Origin: Apricaphanius iberus
Taxonomy: Eukaryota; Chordata; Actinopteri; Cyprinodontiformes; Aphaniidae
Assembly: GCA_028564705.1 (NCBI GenBank)
Contig: JAPXFQ010000393.1
Location: forward strand, 62,001 to 126,000
Reading direction: 5' to 3'
Length of the DNA: 64,000 bases
The notes below the pieces were generated by a model. It was not told the origin of the DNA and did no database searches. It worked only from the letters and a program-made list of their open reading frames with translations. Shown here in pieces: positions 49,601 to 58,983 of the stretch. A program made the position numbers and the translations under genes. Position 1 is the first letter of the stretch. Each line of letters opens with the position of its first letter.

Positions 49601-52277
49601 TATTATTCTAAGGCTGTGTTGTTCTTATAGTGTTTCATTCGCACATGCCAAGCCACAAAATGCAGGATCCAAGTTTATTTCTGGTGATATTTATAAATGT
49701 TTTATTCTATGAAATCTGTAGTTTACAAAAATATATATTTTTAAAACATTCGCACATTTTTGTAAGGTCAAAAAAATGTTCCACCTATGACCCTACTGAA
49801 ATGTACAAATCCATGGAAGTATCATGCTATAGGCATAAGTTTCAGTTCTCGTCATACTTCCTGTGGGAGCTCAGAGACACAGATACAGTGTGTCTGAATG
49901 AATGCCTTTTTGCTGAGTAAAATCAAAGCTCGAGATGAATCAGGCCTTTGTTTATTGCTTATTAGGCATCCATTCAGGGTTACCATATCAATTCAGTGAG
50001 ACCCAAGGGCTTTAGGGAGAAGGGGAGAGGCACCAATGACTGTCACCTAGTATGTCAGCAGCATGGGTCATCCAGGAAAGTTACTCTCAAGTCAAGTTAT
50101 GGCCATTCAATGGTAACCTACTGCAAGGGCATATGCTGGTCTTTGTCAAGAGATGCAGACACATTCATCTGTTGTAAAACAAGGAGCTTGTTTGGACAAC
50201 TAGGTAAGAGAGACTACATTTATACCTGAGTCAATCTACAGAGGAATAGCTAGTAACACATCAGTTGTGATTGTGCTCTGCAATTGACTTATGTCATGAC
50301 AGAAGCCTGCTCCAAGCTTTTAAGTTAAAAAAGTTGCAGCTATTGTTTGACAAATACCCAGCTTAACCCTTGCACATGCATGTTAGTGGTCTCTAGTGAG
50401 TTGCTCAGTGCGCTTAACATTCAAAGGCTTAACCATATGATGAGTTTCATGTTCATTTCAAATCACATAACTTTTAGAAAAATATTGTTTCATTTATTGT
50501 TGGCAAACAAAAACAAAACAAAACTGCAATCTCTGGATAGTCAAGACATGGCAGTTGGTGCAGCATAACAGTTTAGTGGATTCTGCAAAGCATCTTATTG
50601 CTCCCATTGGAGTCCTCAAGCACCTGCAGCACCAAAACTTGCAAAAAACTAGGGAAGCCATAGCAATAATTGTCATCATCACTGCAATTCATTCCCTCCA
50701 AGCCCAGCCCAACCCAAACCCCCTCCGCACCACCCCCACCCTGCCTTGGTCTGTGCTTACACAGAGCAGCCAGAGAGGGGTGCCGTGTGCTGTCAGACCT
50801 ACCGTAGACAGAGAAGTCCACCACAGTCAAGATACACGGAGCACACATAAGACACAAAGCAGGAAGGAGGAGAGCAGAGACAAAGGAAGAGATTGAACTC
50901 ACAGCAGACACCAAAGAAGAGTAATCACAGCAAATGTAGTAAGCTGCTCTGCAGGGAGTGAGGAAAATGACAAATGGAACAGCCTCGTTATGAGCACAAC
51001 TGTGTGCATTTAGGTTTTATAATACCTGTATTTTTACTGTTTTCATTTCCCAAAAACAAACACTTGAATTTTGAGTCCTAAAACAACTTTTTGTACAACC
51101 TAGTAATTTTTTACAATGATTTTTTATTAAATGTGAGATAAGCAGTCATAAAAGAGGCTGTGTAACCAAGTACCCTGTCATTTTTTACTCAAACCCGAAA
51201 ACTCACATTAAAAGAAAGAGCAACGATAACATTTATGACAAAAACATTGAATAACAAAGAAAGAAAGAGAAGATGAAACAAATAATTATGACTGACAAAC
51301 AGTGTAATTCCATCTGTGAAAACATTCTTGACTGGGGTAGAAAAAAAACACCATTGTTAGATTGTAATCAGGAATCTAAATAGTTTTAAGAAGCAAACAA
51401 ATATGTTCATGCTCCTGCACTAATAAATTAGCTGAGTCATGTGTATGACTCATATCTTTTATCTTTATTCTCACATTAAACCCAATATACTGTACGTAAG
51501 CTAATAGGGTCATGAATGGGTCAGTTATTTGTGGTTCTTATGCATTAACAATATAGATTTTCTTGGCTGTGACACAACCTCTGTCAGTGAATCATACCTC
51601 TCCTTTTAGGTTCTTCATTCCCATGTCACCCTTCCCCTTCTTGCCCTTCTTGTTCTTCTTCTTCTTGCAGCAGCATTTCTTGATGATGCAGAAGCAACAC
51701 GTTAGAATCAGTAAAGCAGCTACCACGGCAATGGCAATGATGGCCCAGGACGGCACTGAGGAGAACACACAGACCAGTTCAAAAACAGAAAAGTCCCAGT
51801 TAGAAACAGAAATGACAAGCACATACTCTGAAGTCTGACTGAGTGATCATTTAGCCTGCTTCATGTCATGCTCCAGGGTACATAGATTTATTAAAAGGTG
51901 GAAGGTTAGCAATTAGATTGGCTGAAAATTAGATTTCACTGCCATTAGGAACAGCAGCCAGTGATCAATACCAAATAAAGACATTATGGGACTGATGATG
52001 CCTGCAGTAAAGGAGAAAATCTAATTCCAAAATAATTGTTTAGAGCCACGTCAATAAGAGTTTTGGGTTTTGCCTGGCACTCACGTGGGATCTTGTCGAT
52101 TTCATTCAAGAACTTGTTTTTGATCTCATCAAAGGCATCGTTCTTGTTGACTGGCTCTGTGGAGTTCTCTGCAGAAACTAATGCTACAGGGGCTGGAGTA
52201 ACACTCAAGTCACTGGCCCCCGTTGGTTTCGCTGCGACCATCGGCGTTGTTTGTTCCTTAAACAAGTTAAACTTCAT
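32006..52277 (-). CDS. syt2: syt2, synaptotagmin-2, complete coding sequence in 8 exons (430 aa)
   Basis: Coding exons on the minus strand: 52277-52085, 51755-51598, 43940-43803, 41436-41269, 40106-39939, 34544-34427, 34116-33983, 32221-32006. They join in frame to 430 codons; human SYT2 is 419 aa. Synaptotagmin-2 is a synaptic vesicle Ca2+ sensor that binds SNAREs and anionic lipid to trigger fast transmitter release. The order is a luminal N-terminus with an N-glycosylation sequon (ENST, near residue 38), one transmembrane helix, a Cys cluster likely to be palmitoylated plus a Lys run, an acidic linker, C2A, then C2B ending in [16 protein letters not shown]. Acidic Ca2+ ligands are present in both C2 domains. 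The N-terminal ENSTEP resembles SYT2 rather than SYT1, and the ppp1r12b neighbour supports syt2. No internal stop or frameshift was seen. Upstream 5'UTR exons were not identified. Confidence 0.93.
32318..33126 (-). mobile_element. L2/CR1-type LINE fragment, 3' end of reverse transcriptase ORF2
   Basis: The minus strand encodes the ORF2 C-terminus in two frames. The first (33123-32770) has [33 protein letters not shown] and [14 protein letters not shown]; the second (32773-32462) has [19 protein letters not shown] and [12 protein letters not shown]...NVLP. A frameshift separates them. The 5' end is truncated at about 33126 and the 3' end runs into a TAT-rich tail near 32330. It sits in the last syt2 intron. 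Confidence 0.85.
33190..33560. mobile_element. Tc1-like repeat relic
   Basis: GTATTCAAACCCCTTAAATT, GCCATGTCTTGGCTGGTTTA, GTGAGATGTTCAAAGCTGGG and CAACTCAATTTATCCCGAGC follow in order the interior of a common fish Tc1-like non-autonomous repeat. It is heavily decayed and sits in the last syt2 intron. Confidence 0.45.
33983..34116 (-). CDS. syt2: syt2 exon, C2B polybasic strand
   Basis: It completes the Asp codon, then 44 codons: [20 protein letters not shown] and on to EIPLEQMQ. The KRLKKKKTT polybasic patch is the PIP2/SNARE-binding and AP-2-interacting surface known in synaptotagmins. Acceptor ATGCCAG, donor GTAGGG. Confidence 0.95.
34427..34544 (-). CDS. syt2: syt2 exon, start of C2B
   Basis: 39 codons plus one base: [20 protein letters not shown], then [17 protein letters not shown]. 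It carries the first loop-1 aspartate of C2B (KKMD); the second (SDPYV) is split across the next junction. Acceptor CTCACAG, donor GTAGGC. A full Tc1-like transposon and an (AT)n run sit about 80 bp beyond the acceptor in the intron. Confidence 0.95.
34629..34697. repeat. (AT)n microsatellite, the insertion site of the adjacent transposon
   Basis: Near-pure AT dinucleotides up to the left end of the Tc1-like element. A short AT run continues on the other side (36318-36326), so the element inserted into the repeat. Confidence 0.95.
34700..36317 (-). mobile_element. Complete Tc1/mariner transposon (DD38E, Intruder-like), 1618 bp
   Basis: The element has perfect 27-bp terminal inverted repeats (CACTACCGTTCAAAAGTTTG, then GGGTCAC), a TA target duplication at 34698-34699 and 36318-36319, and one uninterrupted transposase gene between them. 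It lies in the syt2 intron between the two C2B exons, antisense to nothing (same strand as syt2). Perfect ends, an intact frame and a clean TA duplication point to a recent insertion that could be autonomous. Confidence 0.92.
34862..35905 (-). CDS. Tc1-like transposase, intact, 347 aa, catalytic DD38E
   Basis: This is a cut-and-paste transposase that binds the element's terminal repeats and moves it to TA dinucleotides. Residues 1-115 form the paired-like DNA-binding region (two helix-turn-helix units), with the GRPR linker motif at 59-62 and basic nuclear-localisation clusters. The catalytic core has Asp154 (LWTDESKF), Asp244 (QQDNDPKHT) and Glu283 ([10 protein letters not shown]). The last two are 38 residues apart, not the 34 of classic Tc1, which fits the DD38E 'Intruder' group. 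Length is normal for the superfamily and no stop or frameshift is present. ATG at 35905 gives [13 protein letters not shown], the usual type of N-terminus. The upstream 400 bp to the right TIR are untranslated. Confidence 0.95.
   Translation of the reverse strand: MARKRELSSETRQSILVLRNEGYSMREIAKKLKISYNGVYYSLQRTAQTGSNQSRKRSGRPRCTTEQEDKYIRVSSLRNRRLTGPQLASSLNSTRKTPVSTSTVKRRLRDSGLQGRVAKKKPYLRLANKRKRLRWAKEHRHWTEEDWKKVLWTDESKFEVFGSQRRTFVRRRTTEKMLEECLTPSVKHGGGNVMVWGCFGAGKVGDLYRVKGILNKEGYHSILQRHAIPSGQRLIGANFILQQDNDPKHTSKLCKNYLEKKQAAGILSVMEWPAQSPDLNPVELLWEQLDRMVRKKCPSNQSKLWELLLEAWGAISPDYLNKLTARMPKVCNAVIAANGGFFDESKV
36863..39492. mobile_element. MITE (hAT-like) split by an R4/Dong-type retroelement
   Basis: The left end TTAAGCCTAGTTTATACCGC matches the reversed right end TAAAGCCTAATTTATACTTC. 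The right interior has CpG-rich palindromic pieces (CTCCGTTGACGGAGAA, GTCCATCGACGGAC). Between them, about 37050-39230 is retroelement sequence, so the MITE is the older insertion. Confidence 0.6.
37050..39230 (+). pseudogene. R4/Dong-type non-LTR retrotransposon remnant (RT and restriction-like endonuclease)
   Basis: Three reading frames cover one ancestral polyprotein. 37392-37907 holds the reverse transcriptase core ([28 protein letters not shown]). The catalytic YxDD at 37788-37799 reads YMDY, so the second Asp is lost. 38144-38638 holds the post-RT region ([25 protein letters not shown]). 38714-39001 holds the C-terminal endonuclease ([31 protein letters not shown]). Single-ORF elements with a 3' endonuclease of this PD-(D/E)xK kind belong to the R2/R4/Dong (Rex6) clades. 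Frameshifts and stops separate the pieces, so it is dead. The N-terminus is lost. Confidence 0.85.
39939..40106 (-). CDS. syt2: syt2 exon, C2A third Ca2+ loop
   Basis: 56 codons in phase 0, starting [20 protein letters not shown]. The loop-3 aspartates of C2A are intact ([10 protein letters not shown]), and the exon ends [16 protein letters not shown]. Acceptor ATTTTCAG, donor GTAAGA. Confidence 0.95.
40497..40523. repeat. (TTCTA)n microsatellite after a LINE-like tail
   Basis: Five ATTCT/TTCTA units follow CCTGGTGGGACTATTAAAGG, the 3' end of a common teleost retroposon; the repeat is the typical tail. Confidence 0.7.
41269..41436 (-). CDS. syt2: syt2 exon, C2A first Ca2+ loop
   Basis: 56 codons in phase 0, from [18 protein letters not shown] to NETFIFK. 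The two loop-1 aspartates are present (SMD and TSDPYV), as is the basic strand [18 protein letters not shown]. Acceptor CTCCTTAG, donor GTAAGC. Confidence 0.95.
41509..42110. mobile_element. Tc1-like non-autonomous repeat relic, split by a SINE
   Basis: TACAGTGCCTTG begins the left part, with CACAAACTTCAATGCATTTA following. The sequence resumes after the SINE at about 41940 with ATCTGTAAAGTGTGGTCTCG, GGAACCACCCTTTGCTGCAA and GCATCTTTGCACAT, in the order of a well-known fish Tc1-like element. It sits in a syt2 intron. Confidence 0.5.
41596..41937 (+). repeat. tRNA-derived SINE
   Basis: An A-box-like TGGCTAGGTGGTAGG (41608-41622) and a perfect B box GGTTCGAATCC (41650-41660) mark an internal RNA polymerase III promoter. 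The body ends with AAAGCGCTGTACAAATCCAG and CCATTCACCATTTACCATT, a typical fish SINE 3' end. It is inserted in a Tc1-like relic. Confidence 0.75.
43803..43940 (-). CDS. syt2: syt2 exon, acidic linker and start of C2A
   Basis: 46 codons in phase 0: an acidic run ([14 protein letters not shown]), a Glu/Lys stretch, then [16 protein letters not shown], the first beta strand of C2A. Acceptor AATTACAG, donor GTAGGC. Confidence 0.94.
43941..51597 (-). other. syt2 intron, 7.7 kb
   Basis: Lies between the transmembrane exon and the acidic-linker exon. Apart from a MITE (46331-46663) and simple-sequence stretches (CACA/CTCT-rich near 49490-49565), I see no gene or recognisable element. Confidence 0.6.
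46331..46663. mobile_element. MITE, hAT-like, about 330 bp
   Basis: The left part (GTCCTGTTTCCACTGATGCA, GCTCAGTGTGCTATTTTATG) pairs with the reversed right part (CCTTGTTTCTGCTGTG, then GATGCAGTTCAGTGCGCTAT). The CTGTTTCCACTG ends and CAGT-containing arms resemble hAT-type MITEs of fish. It lies in the large syt2 intron. Confidence 0.55.
51598..51755 (-). CDS. syt2: syt2 exon, transmembrane helix and Cys/Lys linker
   Basis: It starts with TG, completing CTG (Leu), then encodes [20 protein letters not shown], the single membrane span. The Cys-rich, Lys-rich stop-transfer [12 protein letters not shown] follows, then a Gly/Lys linker. Cysteines at the cytosolic face are palmitoylated in synaptotagmins. 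Acceptor CTCCTCAG, donor GTATGA. Confidence 0.94.
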
Positions 52278-52300
52278 CACTGAGGCTGCACTCTCACCTC
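52085..52300 (-). CDS. syt2: syt2 first coding exon (23 nt 5'UTR, then start codon at 52277)
   Basis: The acceptor (minus strand TATTTTTCAG) lies just above 52300, so a non-coding exon must precede it. The ATG at 52277-52275 starts [18 protein letters not shown], matching the SYT2 N-terminus in length and in the later FLNEIDKIP segment next to the membrane. The exon ends with 64 codons plus one base at donor GTGAGT. An in-frame upstream extension exists only in intron sequence and is not used. Confidence 0.9.
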
Positions 52301-52399
52301 CTGAAAAATAGCAAGAAAATGTACAATCATCACAAGGATCCTGAGTATTAGACTGTAAAAGACTTGAAGTCTGCAACAGAGGTGCAGTGATATTCAGTA

Positions 52400-53010
52400 A
52401 AGTAGAATTTGCAAGGCAAGGCAAAGCAACTTGATTTGTTGGAACACTTTCAGGAACAAGGATATTCAAGGTGCTTTACATCATTTGGGGATGAATGAAA
52501 ATAAAATAAAAGCAGCAATAAAAGAAAAAAACAACAACATTAGACAGAAATAAAACATAACATTAAAACATATGACATTATAGTTATTAATAATCTTTTA
52601 TTCCAAGGAAGTCTAAACAGGTGGAGTTTTAGCTTTGACTTGAATTAACTCATTGTCTCAGCAGGTATGGAGTGGTCTGGAAGTTTGTTCCAGATAAGGG
52701 GATTATACACTTAATGGTGCTTTTGCATGTTAAGTTCTAATTTTAAGGATGATTAGTAATCTAGAATTGGAAGACCTGAGTGGTTTGGAGGGTTGGTATA
52801 GTGGCAACAAGTCTCGAACACACTTTGGTGCTAAGCCATTCAATGTGTTTAGACTAGCAGGAGTATTTTGAAGTCTACACTACTACTTCAGGGAGCCAGT
52901 TTAGGAACTTTATAACCAGGGTGATGTGCTCTACTTTCCTGGTTCTAGACATGAGCAGCAGTGTTCTGGATCAGTTGCAGCTGTCTGATTTACTTTTTAG
53001 GCAGATCTGT
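52400..53010 (-). repeat. LINE-like 3' fragment
   Basis: AAGGCAAGGCAAAGCAACTT, CAAGGTGCTTTACATCATTT, GAGTGGTCTGGAAGTTTGTT and GAGCAGCAGTGTTCTGGATC occur in this order in 3' ends of L2-type fish LINEs read on the minus strand. No open frame. It lies just upstream of the first syt2 coding exon. Confidence 0.5.
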
Positions 53011-53150
53011 GAGGATGCGATGGACTGCGATCTGTCCAGGGTGTACCCCGCCTCTCGCCCTTTGACAGCTGGAGATAGGCACCAGCCCCCCTGCGATCCC
53101 TTAAGAATTACGCGGTTCAGAAAATTGATGGATGGATGGATGTTGGGATG
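53011..53150 (+). repeat. Tail of a common fish repeat ending in (GATG)n
   Basis: GTCCAGGGTGTACCCCGCCT, AGATAGGCACCAGCCCCCCT and GATGGATGGATGGATG form the right end of an abundant teleost interspersed repeat. A weaker copy of the same family is at about 10225-10360. Confidence 0.6.
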
Positions 53151-56059
53151 CTGTTAAAACTAAATGCATGGATGATTTTTTTCACGGTATTGTTGCAACC
53201 ATTTGTCCTTTAATCCTACAAATGTTCTTCTGGTGATAGAAGGCTGACCTTGTTATTAATTTTCTTTCATCCTTGAGGTTTGGGTCTGAGTCTGTTACAA
53301 CACAAGTTTTCGGGCCTGATACAAGATTTCTAGCTGTATAAACTGAAGCTGTGAGCTGACTCTTAATCATTCCTCTTTAGGTAAAAAAAAAAAAATACTT
53401 CAGTTTATATTCAGAGGGAGAAAAGTTTGGCTCATCCTTCCGTTGATTTTCTCAATGCATGTACTCAGGATTTTTCAAAGTTACCTGGTGACATTGTAAA
53501 ACAAAGCTGAGTATCATCTGCATAGTTATATAACTAATCAAATAATGGTCGGTATAATCTGGGCTAGCAAGAGCATGCGGATATTAAATATACATTTTTC
53601 ACAAACCCGACCTTTCTGTATTTCTTTTGATATGATGAAATACTCAAATCTTCAAACTAATTAAATTAGTTTACATTCAACAGAAAATCTTTATAATAGA
53701 ATAAATAAATGGTTTGAAAACATCAGTTATAAAATATAGTCGTCTTTATGGGAAATTCTCAAAAGTCATGTTACTTGACACATCCACTTATCCAAGGGAT
53801 GAATAAATGTTGCTGTTTGAAATTTTTATTCAAAGGCTACATTCACACTGCATGTCTTAAATCCAATATTTTTGTGTGGTTGTTCACACTATAACTCAAA
53901 TGCAACAGCAAAAACACTCAAGAGTGAACGACGTATGGCATGAAAGCAGCCCGCTTGTGGAGTAGAAGGCAACACATAACACATGATGCGTTCTGATTAC
54001 GGATGTAAAAACGGTACCTTCAGATGTCAGTGTTTGTACAGCAGTTTGGCAGTTTCCTGCACCAACAAAATGTTGAGGAATTATTAAGAGAAAGAAAGAC
54101 GTTGAGAAAAAAAGAGAGTCCACAATGGCCTTTTGTAGAGCAGTGGCTGTTACCTCCATACTGAGGTACATGTAGATGCGGGGTCAGAACCAGTAGTAGT
54201 GTAGCTGTGACATGAAGGGCTTCACTGACACAAAGTTCATCTTCAATTTCGGGATGTCATGTCAGACCTTTGAATAAAATCAGTTATCAAATGTGTCCTG
54301 TTACAAAGTGTACCAGATGAGTTTCTTCAGAATGACTTGTCAGTGATTAAAAATCATGTGACTCCTGCTAAAAATATAAAAAACAATGTTTATGTTTTGC
54401 ATAAGAGTTTTTTATAGAATATATCTGATTCATCAACAATCAAAGATAAAAATTAAACAAAAATAGACCAATACTAAAAAACGTGTCGCACAAATATACC
54501 TAAAAAACCTCAATCACACTGCATTGTCGGGGGTTGCAAGCAATTTAAATGCCAATGGTTATTTAATTTGTTTTTTTGTTTGTTTTGTTTTATCATAGCA
54601 GACACATTGCACTTAAAGGGCCTATACCATGCAAAAACAAGTTTTTGGAGTTTTCAACCATCTGGTAGTGCAATTTTCTCATAAAAAAACCCACTAGAAT
54701 GTTTTTTGGCTTAACTCACGCATGTCTGAGTAATCCTCCTGAATCCTGCTCTCTGAGCAGCTGCCCCCCCCCCCTCTCCTAGAAAACGACTGAGTGTTCA
54801 GACTGTTAAATTAGTGACATCACTAAGTGAAAACAAGGGAGTGCTAGATGTGTCTGTACTGCCATTGCAAGCAGAGCAGCTTACCTCTGCTATAGTTCCA
54901 AACACACCCTCCTCCTTCTCAAAGCTCATAGCTGGTTCGGCTTTTGGTCGCTTAAAACATTTTTTTGTTGGATCTTTTACTTTCTCTGTGAAAACGCCCG
55001 TTTGGCTGCATGGATTACAGGATTTTATTCTACACTCCTAGATACCAGCAGGTGGATCAAAGAATAAAGACATCTGATGGACAAGAAAGTAAGTAGCTAA
55101 ATGCTAATGTGTGTTAGCCATGTATCAAGATGCTTATGTGATTTTATAACATCATTGTGTGATTAACTAATTTATCTGTAGCATCTAAGAATGTTCAGTA
55201 AATGGGTGCAAACAACACCCACAGCTTTTTTATATACTGGGCTGGAAAGATTTGCTTACTGGACTCAGCTATATTGGTTTGGGCTCTGTCTAAAGCCTGG
55301 AGATTTAGCAACTCAATTAAGCTTTATTGACTCAGTTTTTTTTAACAAAAAAACATAAATAAACCAAACATCTGAGCCCTTAATATAACCGAGTTTCATT
55401 GTGATACTTGGTGCTTTTCAAATTCACTGTCAGAATATGTAATGTATATAATGTATTAGATAAAGTTCAGCACTGTTTTGCTCAGTCTGGGCTACTGTGG
55501 CTCTGCATGGCAGAGGAGCGGAACTGTGGGGGGTCAGGAGGGGGGATTATAGTGAAACCGTTTTACTTAGCGGTCCAACATTAAAGGAATACTTCACCTC
55601 TGGAAAGATGAATGTGTATTTAAAGTGGGTCAAATATGTAGTAGAAATGTGAAATTATTTTTGAATTTGGAGCATTCTAGACTGAGAAAAGCCAGAAAAT
55701 GTATTTTTTTACTCATGTGGCTGAAATACAACAACTCCCAGAATGCACTTGCTGTGCTGCCCTGTGGCCACTCACAAACCACGCCTACAGGCTTGCTTTC
55801 ACAGGATAGTGGGGGTAGGCTAATGCACTAAAGTACTTTTTATCTCATTGTTTATTTCAAAATGTATCATTTTACTATGGTGGAGGAATATTTATTTCTA
55901 TGTATATATCAATAATAAAAAAAAAAAATCTTCATCTTACCTTTGTGTACACTAAAGTTGTACATTATAGACTTGTGGAGGAAGGCTGAATGTTTATCGT
56001 AACTGATTTTGCAGTAATTACTTACTGTACTACTGACTACCTGGCTTATTTCCGTTCTT

Positions 56060-56545
56060 TAGCACAGCTCACCTCACAGCTAGAAGGTCCTGGGTTTGAT
56101 TCCTGCCGGGGACGCTGTGGGTGCTGAGGGTGTGTTTGCTCCTCCATATCATCAACACCCACACCCTGGGTGGGGTTGACAAAAGGGCCTTTCTGTGTGG
56201 AGTTTGCATGTTCTCCCTGTGTTCTCTTGAGTAGTTAATGTGAGCTACTCCCACAAAAACATGCACCAGTTCTGGGCTATATACTGCCTCCTCTTGGCTG
56301 ACCTGGGTGCCTGAGGGGTTGGAATGGATCTGGCTGGAATAGTGTGATCCTTCCACACGCTATGTCCAGCTGGGGGAACCCCACCCCCTCGGGTGAAAAA
56401 ATGGGCCCGCTCACTCCTCAAGCAGGAAGGAGGCCTGCGATTTAGTACAGGGCCCTCCTGCGGCAGAGGGAGAGCAATGCCCAGGACTGTACTTAGGTAG
56501 GAACACTGGGGTGATAAAAAAAACGTGGGATAAAAAAACATTTTA
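56060..56545 (+). repeat. SINE-like repeat, copy 2 (longer)
   Basis: Starts CACAGCTCACCTCACAGCTA with B-box-like GGGTTTGATTCCTGCC. It shares about 200 bp with the minus-strand copy at 5803-6022 and extends further right to about 56545 (CCCAGGACTGTACTTAGG). An extra insert of about 60 bp lies near 56125-56190 relative to the other copy. Confidence 0.6.
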
Positions 56546-56797
56546 AAAAAAGTGAGTATAATATATATTACACAACTTAGACTTTCTCATTAAAAACATG
56601 ATGTCAACAATGGTAGCTTAGCAGCTCTGAAAATGATTTTTTTTTCATCCAATTGAAATCACAATTTCTCTAAGGTGAAACATTCTTTAGGTTAACGTAT
56701 ACTCTAAAATAGCAACACTAAAGGTTTATAACAAACACAACCAATGTGATTTATAACGTTTATTTAAAAAGTAAATAAAACAACATTTTTAACACTC

Positions 56798-57373
56798 AAA
56801 GCTCTTCAATAGCTTCGACAGTTTCCTGATATCCGAAGTATTGACCATCAGGAGCGGGGTATCTTCGTCTGATGTCCAAAACAACACACGTAGGCAAAAC
56901 TAGACAACAGCCTTTGCCAAGTCTCTCGCCTTGAAGGACACACTCCATAAAGTGACGGTAGGCTGTTAGACAGTATTGTCCGCAAAACAGTAAGCTCAAC
57001 GTTAGCAATGCAAACTATTTCTACCTACAGTATGCTAGAGTAGATATAAATATAACAACAATAGCTCAGCTGACTTCGTGGGAAGAATGCTATGATAATG
57101 CCGGGTGTACAAACTCAGTACATGAAGTCTTAGTAGCAAAAAGAAAAACAAAAAAATACTAACTTTACACTAAGCCGTCCGTTTGTCCCTGCGGGCTTTG
57201 GCTGGTGTTTCCAGTGGATCTTCGGGATCCTGAAGTTGGTAGCGGTGCCGTTTCATGATCCGCAGCTGTTCATCTGTGTACAGTGGCTCGTATAGGTAGC
57301 CGCGAGCATCCGATTCTCACAACACATCTTCAAAATCCCCTTCTGCCATTTCAACTTCAAAACTACCTTCCAT
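56798..57373 (-). pseudogene. Transposon-borne P2X7-tail (ballast/ZCD)-like ORF, broken
   Basis: The minus strand from ATG at 57373 reads MEGSFEVEMAEGDFEDVL, a TGA (57319-57317), then RGYLYEPLYTDEQLRIMKRH and ends at TAG (57172-57170). A second piece near 56990-56798 reads LTAYRHFMECVLQ, LPTCVVLDIRRRYPAPDGQY and FGYQ. The closing I-R-x-x-(F/Y)-P-x-x-x-G-Q-Y-x-G-(F/Y) motif is the one that ends the intracellular tail of the P2X7 receptor, and 'YLYEP.YTDEQL' is typical of the stand-alone proteins with this Zn/Cys domain. The middle with most of the Cys ligands is missing, either as an unrecognised intron or as a deletion. It is not a receptor: no P2X channel part exists here. Confidence 0.6.
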
Positions 57374-57555
57374 TATGATTAGGCTACTATTCAAACTTTC
57401 TCCAGCAAGAGCCTGTTAGTTTAGCTTCTACAGAAAGACGGCGGACAGGACACCTTTACTTTCTGTGAGTGAGATCCCTTCCCATATGGGCGTGGTGAAA
57501 ACATGCGGAACTAGCACTCAATACTGGCTGTAGTCTTATGCCTCTGGCCAAAAAA

Positions 57556-57598
57556 TCCTCCGATGACGCAAAATGAAGATTTTTGCGTCATCGGAGGA
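57556..57598. repeat. Perfect 18-bp hairpin
   Basis: TCCTCCGATGACGCAAAA (57556-57573) and its exact reverse complement (57581-57598) are separated by 7 bases. It lies in the inner Kolobok/T2-like element, upstream of the P2X7-tail-like ORF. Confidence 0.95.
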
Positions 57599-57709
57599 CT
57601 TTTTTCAATCCTAAACATACACAAATCTCTCCTCTCAGGGGGATATGGGGGTGGGGGGGTGCACGGTCATTCGAAAATACTGCTGGTTTTCTACTGATAC
57701 AAAGCTTAA

Positions 57710-58983
57710 CCCCTTAAACCCTAGGCTTATTTTGAAGCTTATTTCTCAAAAAATGCTTATCCATGAAAAATGTGTATATTTCAACAACCAAAAGGAGTAT
57801 TTGAACAATTTTGGTGTCATTGTAAAGGTAACATTGAGTAGAATTGATAGATCTGTCATTATGCACGTTATCTGTTACTGGTTAGGAGAAATTGAAGATG
57901 GAACACAGCAGAAATGTTTTTATTTTTTGCTAAAAAAAAACATAGTTCTATATTGAAAACTCTATGGATATTGCTTGAATAGCAGTGATTGCTCAATAAA
58001 ATATAAATTCAACATGTGGAAATTATCTCTGCAAAAGTTGAAACTGATTATGTGAAATCAGGCGAGGTGCCATTTCTATTTCTGTTGTGTAAAATTTATA
58101 TTTTTCATTTTAATATCACTAAGTGTTCAGTACACATAAAATAAACACTTTTGGGCATCTTTCTGGTGGCATTTATTAGATATAAACAGTGAAAGCAGCA
58201 AAACAAAGTTATGTCTGTGCGTCTTGCGCCATCTTGTGTCATAAGACAGTGTTGCCGACTGACAATCTTATTTTATGCATAAGACTTTGTCAATTTGCAT
58301 GAGTGACACCTCATTGGAATCGTACAAGCCTATAGAATAAAGCCAAAACTTGCAAAACAAGATTGACAATACAGTCAGCCAACCAGGGAGCCGAGAACAG
58401 AGCCTAGGGGAAAAGCCAGTCTCATCCGTGAATTCACTGCAAACACTTCCTAGGAACCAAAAATTATACAGGAAACACCTGGAAGGTTTTAAATGGTGCA
58501 CAAGTGATGGAATTATCAGAAAATAGTGTTTATTTTCCAAATAAATATTTTTTACACGGCAAAACAGCAAAGGTAAGGCTATATTTTCAACTGTGATTCT
58601 GAAAAGCGATTTTTTTGTTGTGTTATACTTTGGCTTATATGACTGCAGTGCTTTGGCGTAGCTTTTTGGGATATGTATCTTTGGAATCGGTAGAGTTTCT
58701 GCCTTTCATTTGAGTGGTTGATTGTGCATTAAGCACAAAAGCTTGCTCTGGTAGAGGCGGCTGGGTTGACGAAACTATGATAATACGAGTATGTTTACAA
58801 ATATTTATTTATGTGGCATCTGAGTTGTGTTTGTGGTTGGTAAAAATAGGTTAGGCTTGTGGCGCGTGGTCTTCTGTTTAATTCAATGTGTATTTTTACT
58901 ATTTTTTCTGTCAGGTGATGTGTTGCCTGTTAAAAAAATAATTCCCAGAGTCCCCCAATTGGGGGACCCTTGGGTTTAACAGG
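57710..58983. mobile_element. piggyBac-like MITE, 1.27 kb, TTAA target duplication
   Basis: TTAA (57706-57709) then CCCCTTAAACCC on the left; GGGTTTAACAGG then TTAA (58984-58987) on the right. The TIRs start with CC, and TTAA duplication with CCY ends is the piggyBac signature. A palindrome TCCCCCAATTGGGGGA lies just inside the right end. There is no transposase. Confidence 0.7.

Noticed and set aside
50573..50914. 113-codon frames on both strands near 50.6-50.9 kb
   Set aside because: Both strands are open over a C-rich intronic stretch, with no recognisable domain and no fitting splice sites.
51984..52469. 161-codon minus frame extending the syt2 start upstream
   Set aside because: The extension crosses a clear splice acceptor at 52301, and the family N-terminus matches the ATG at 52277.
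53836..54260. Possible MITE starting GGCTACATTCACACTGCATG
   Set aside because: Only one end is recognisable; no matching inverted end was found before 54617, so I did not list it as an element.
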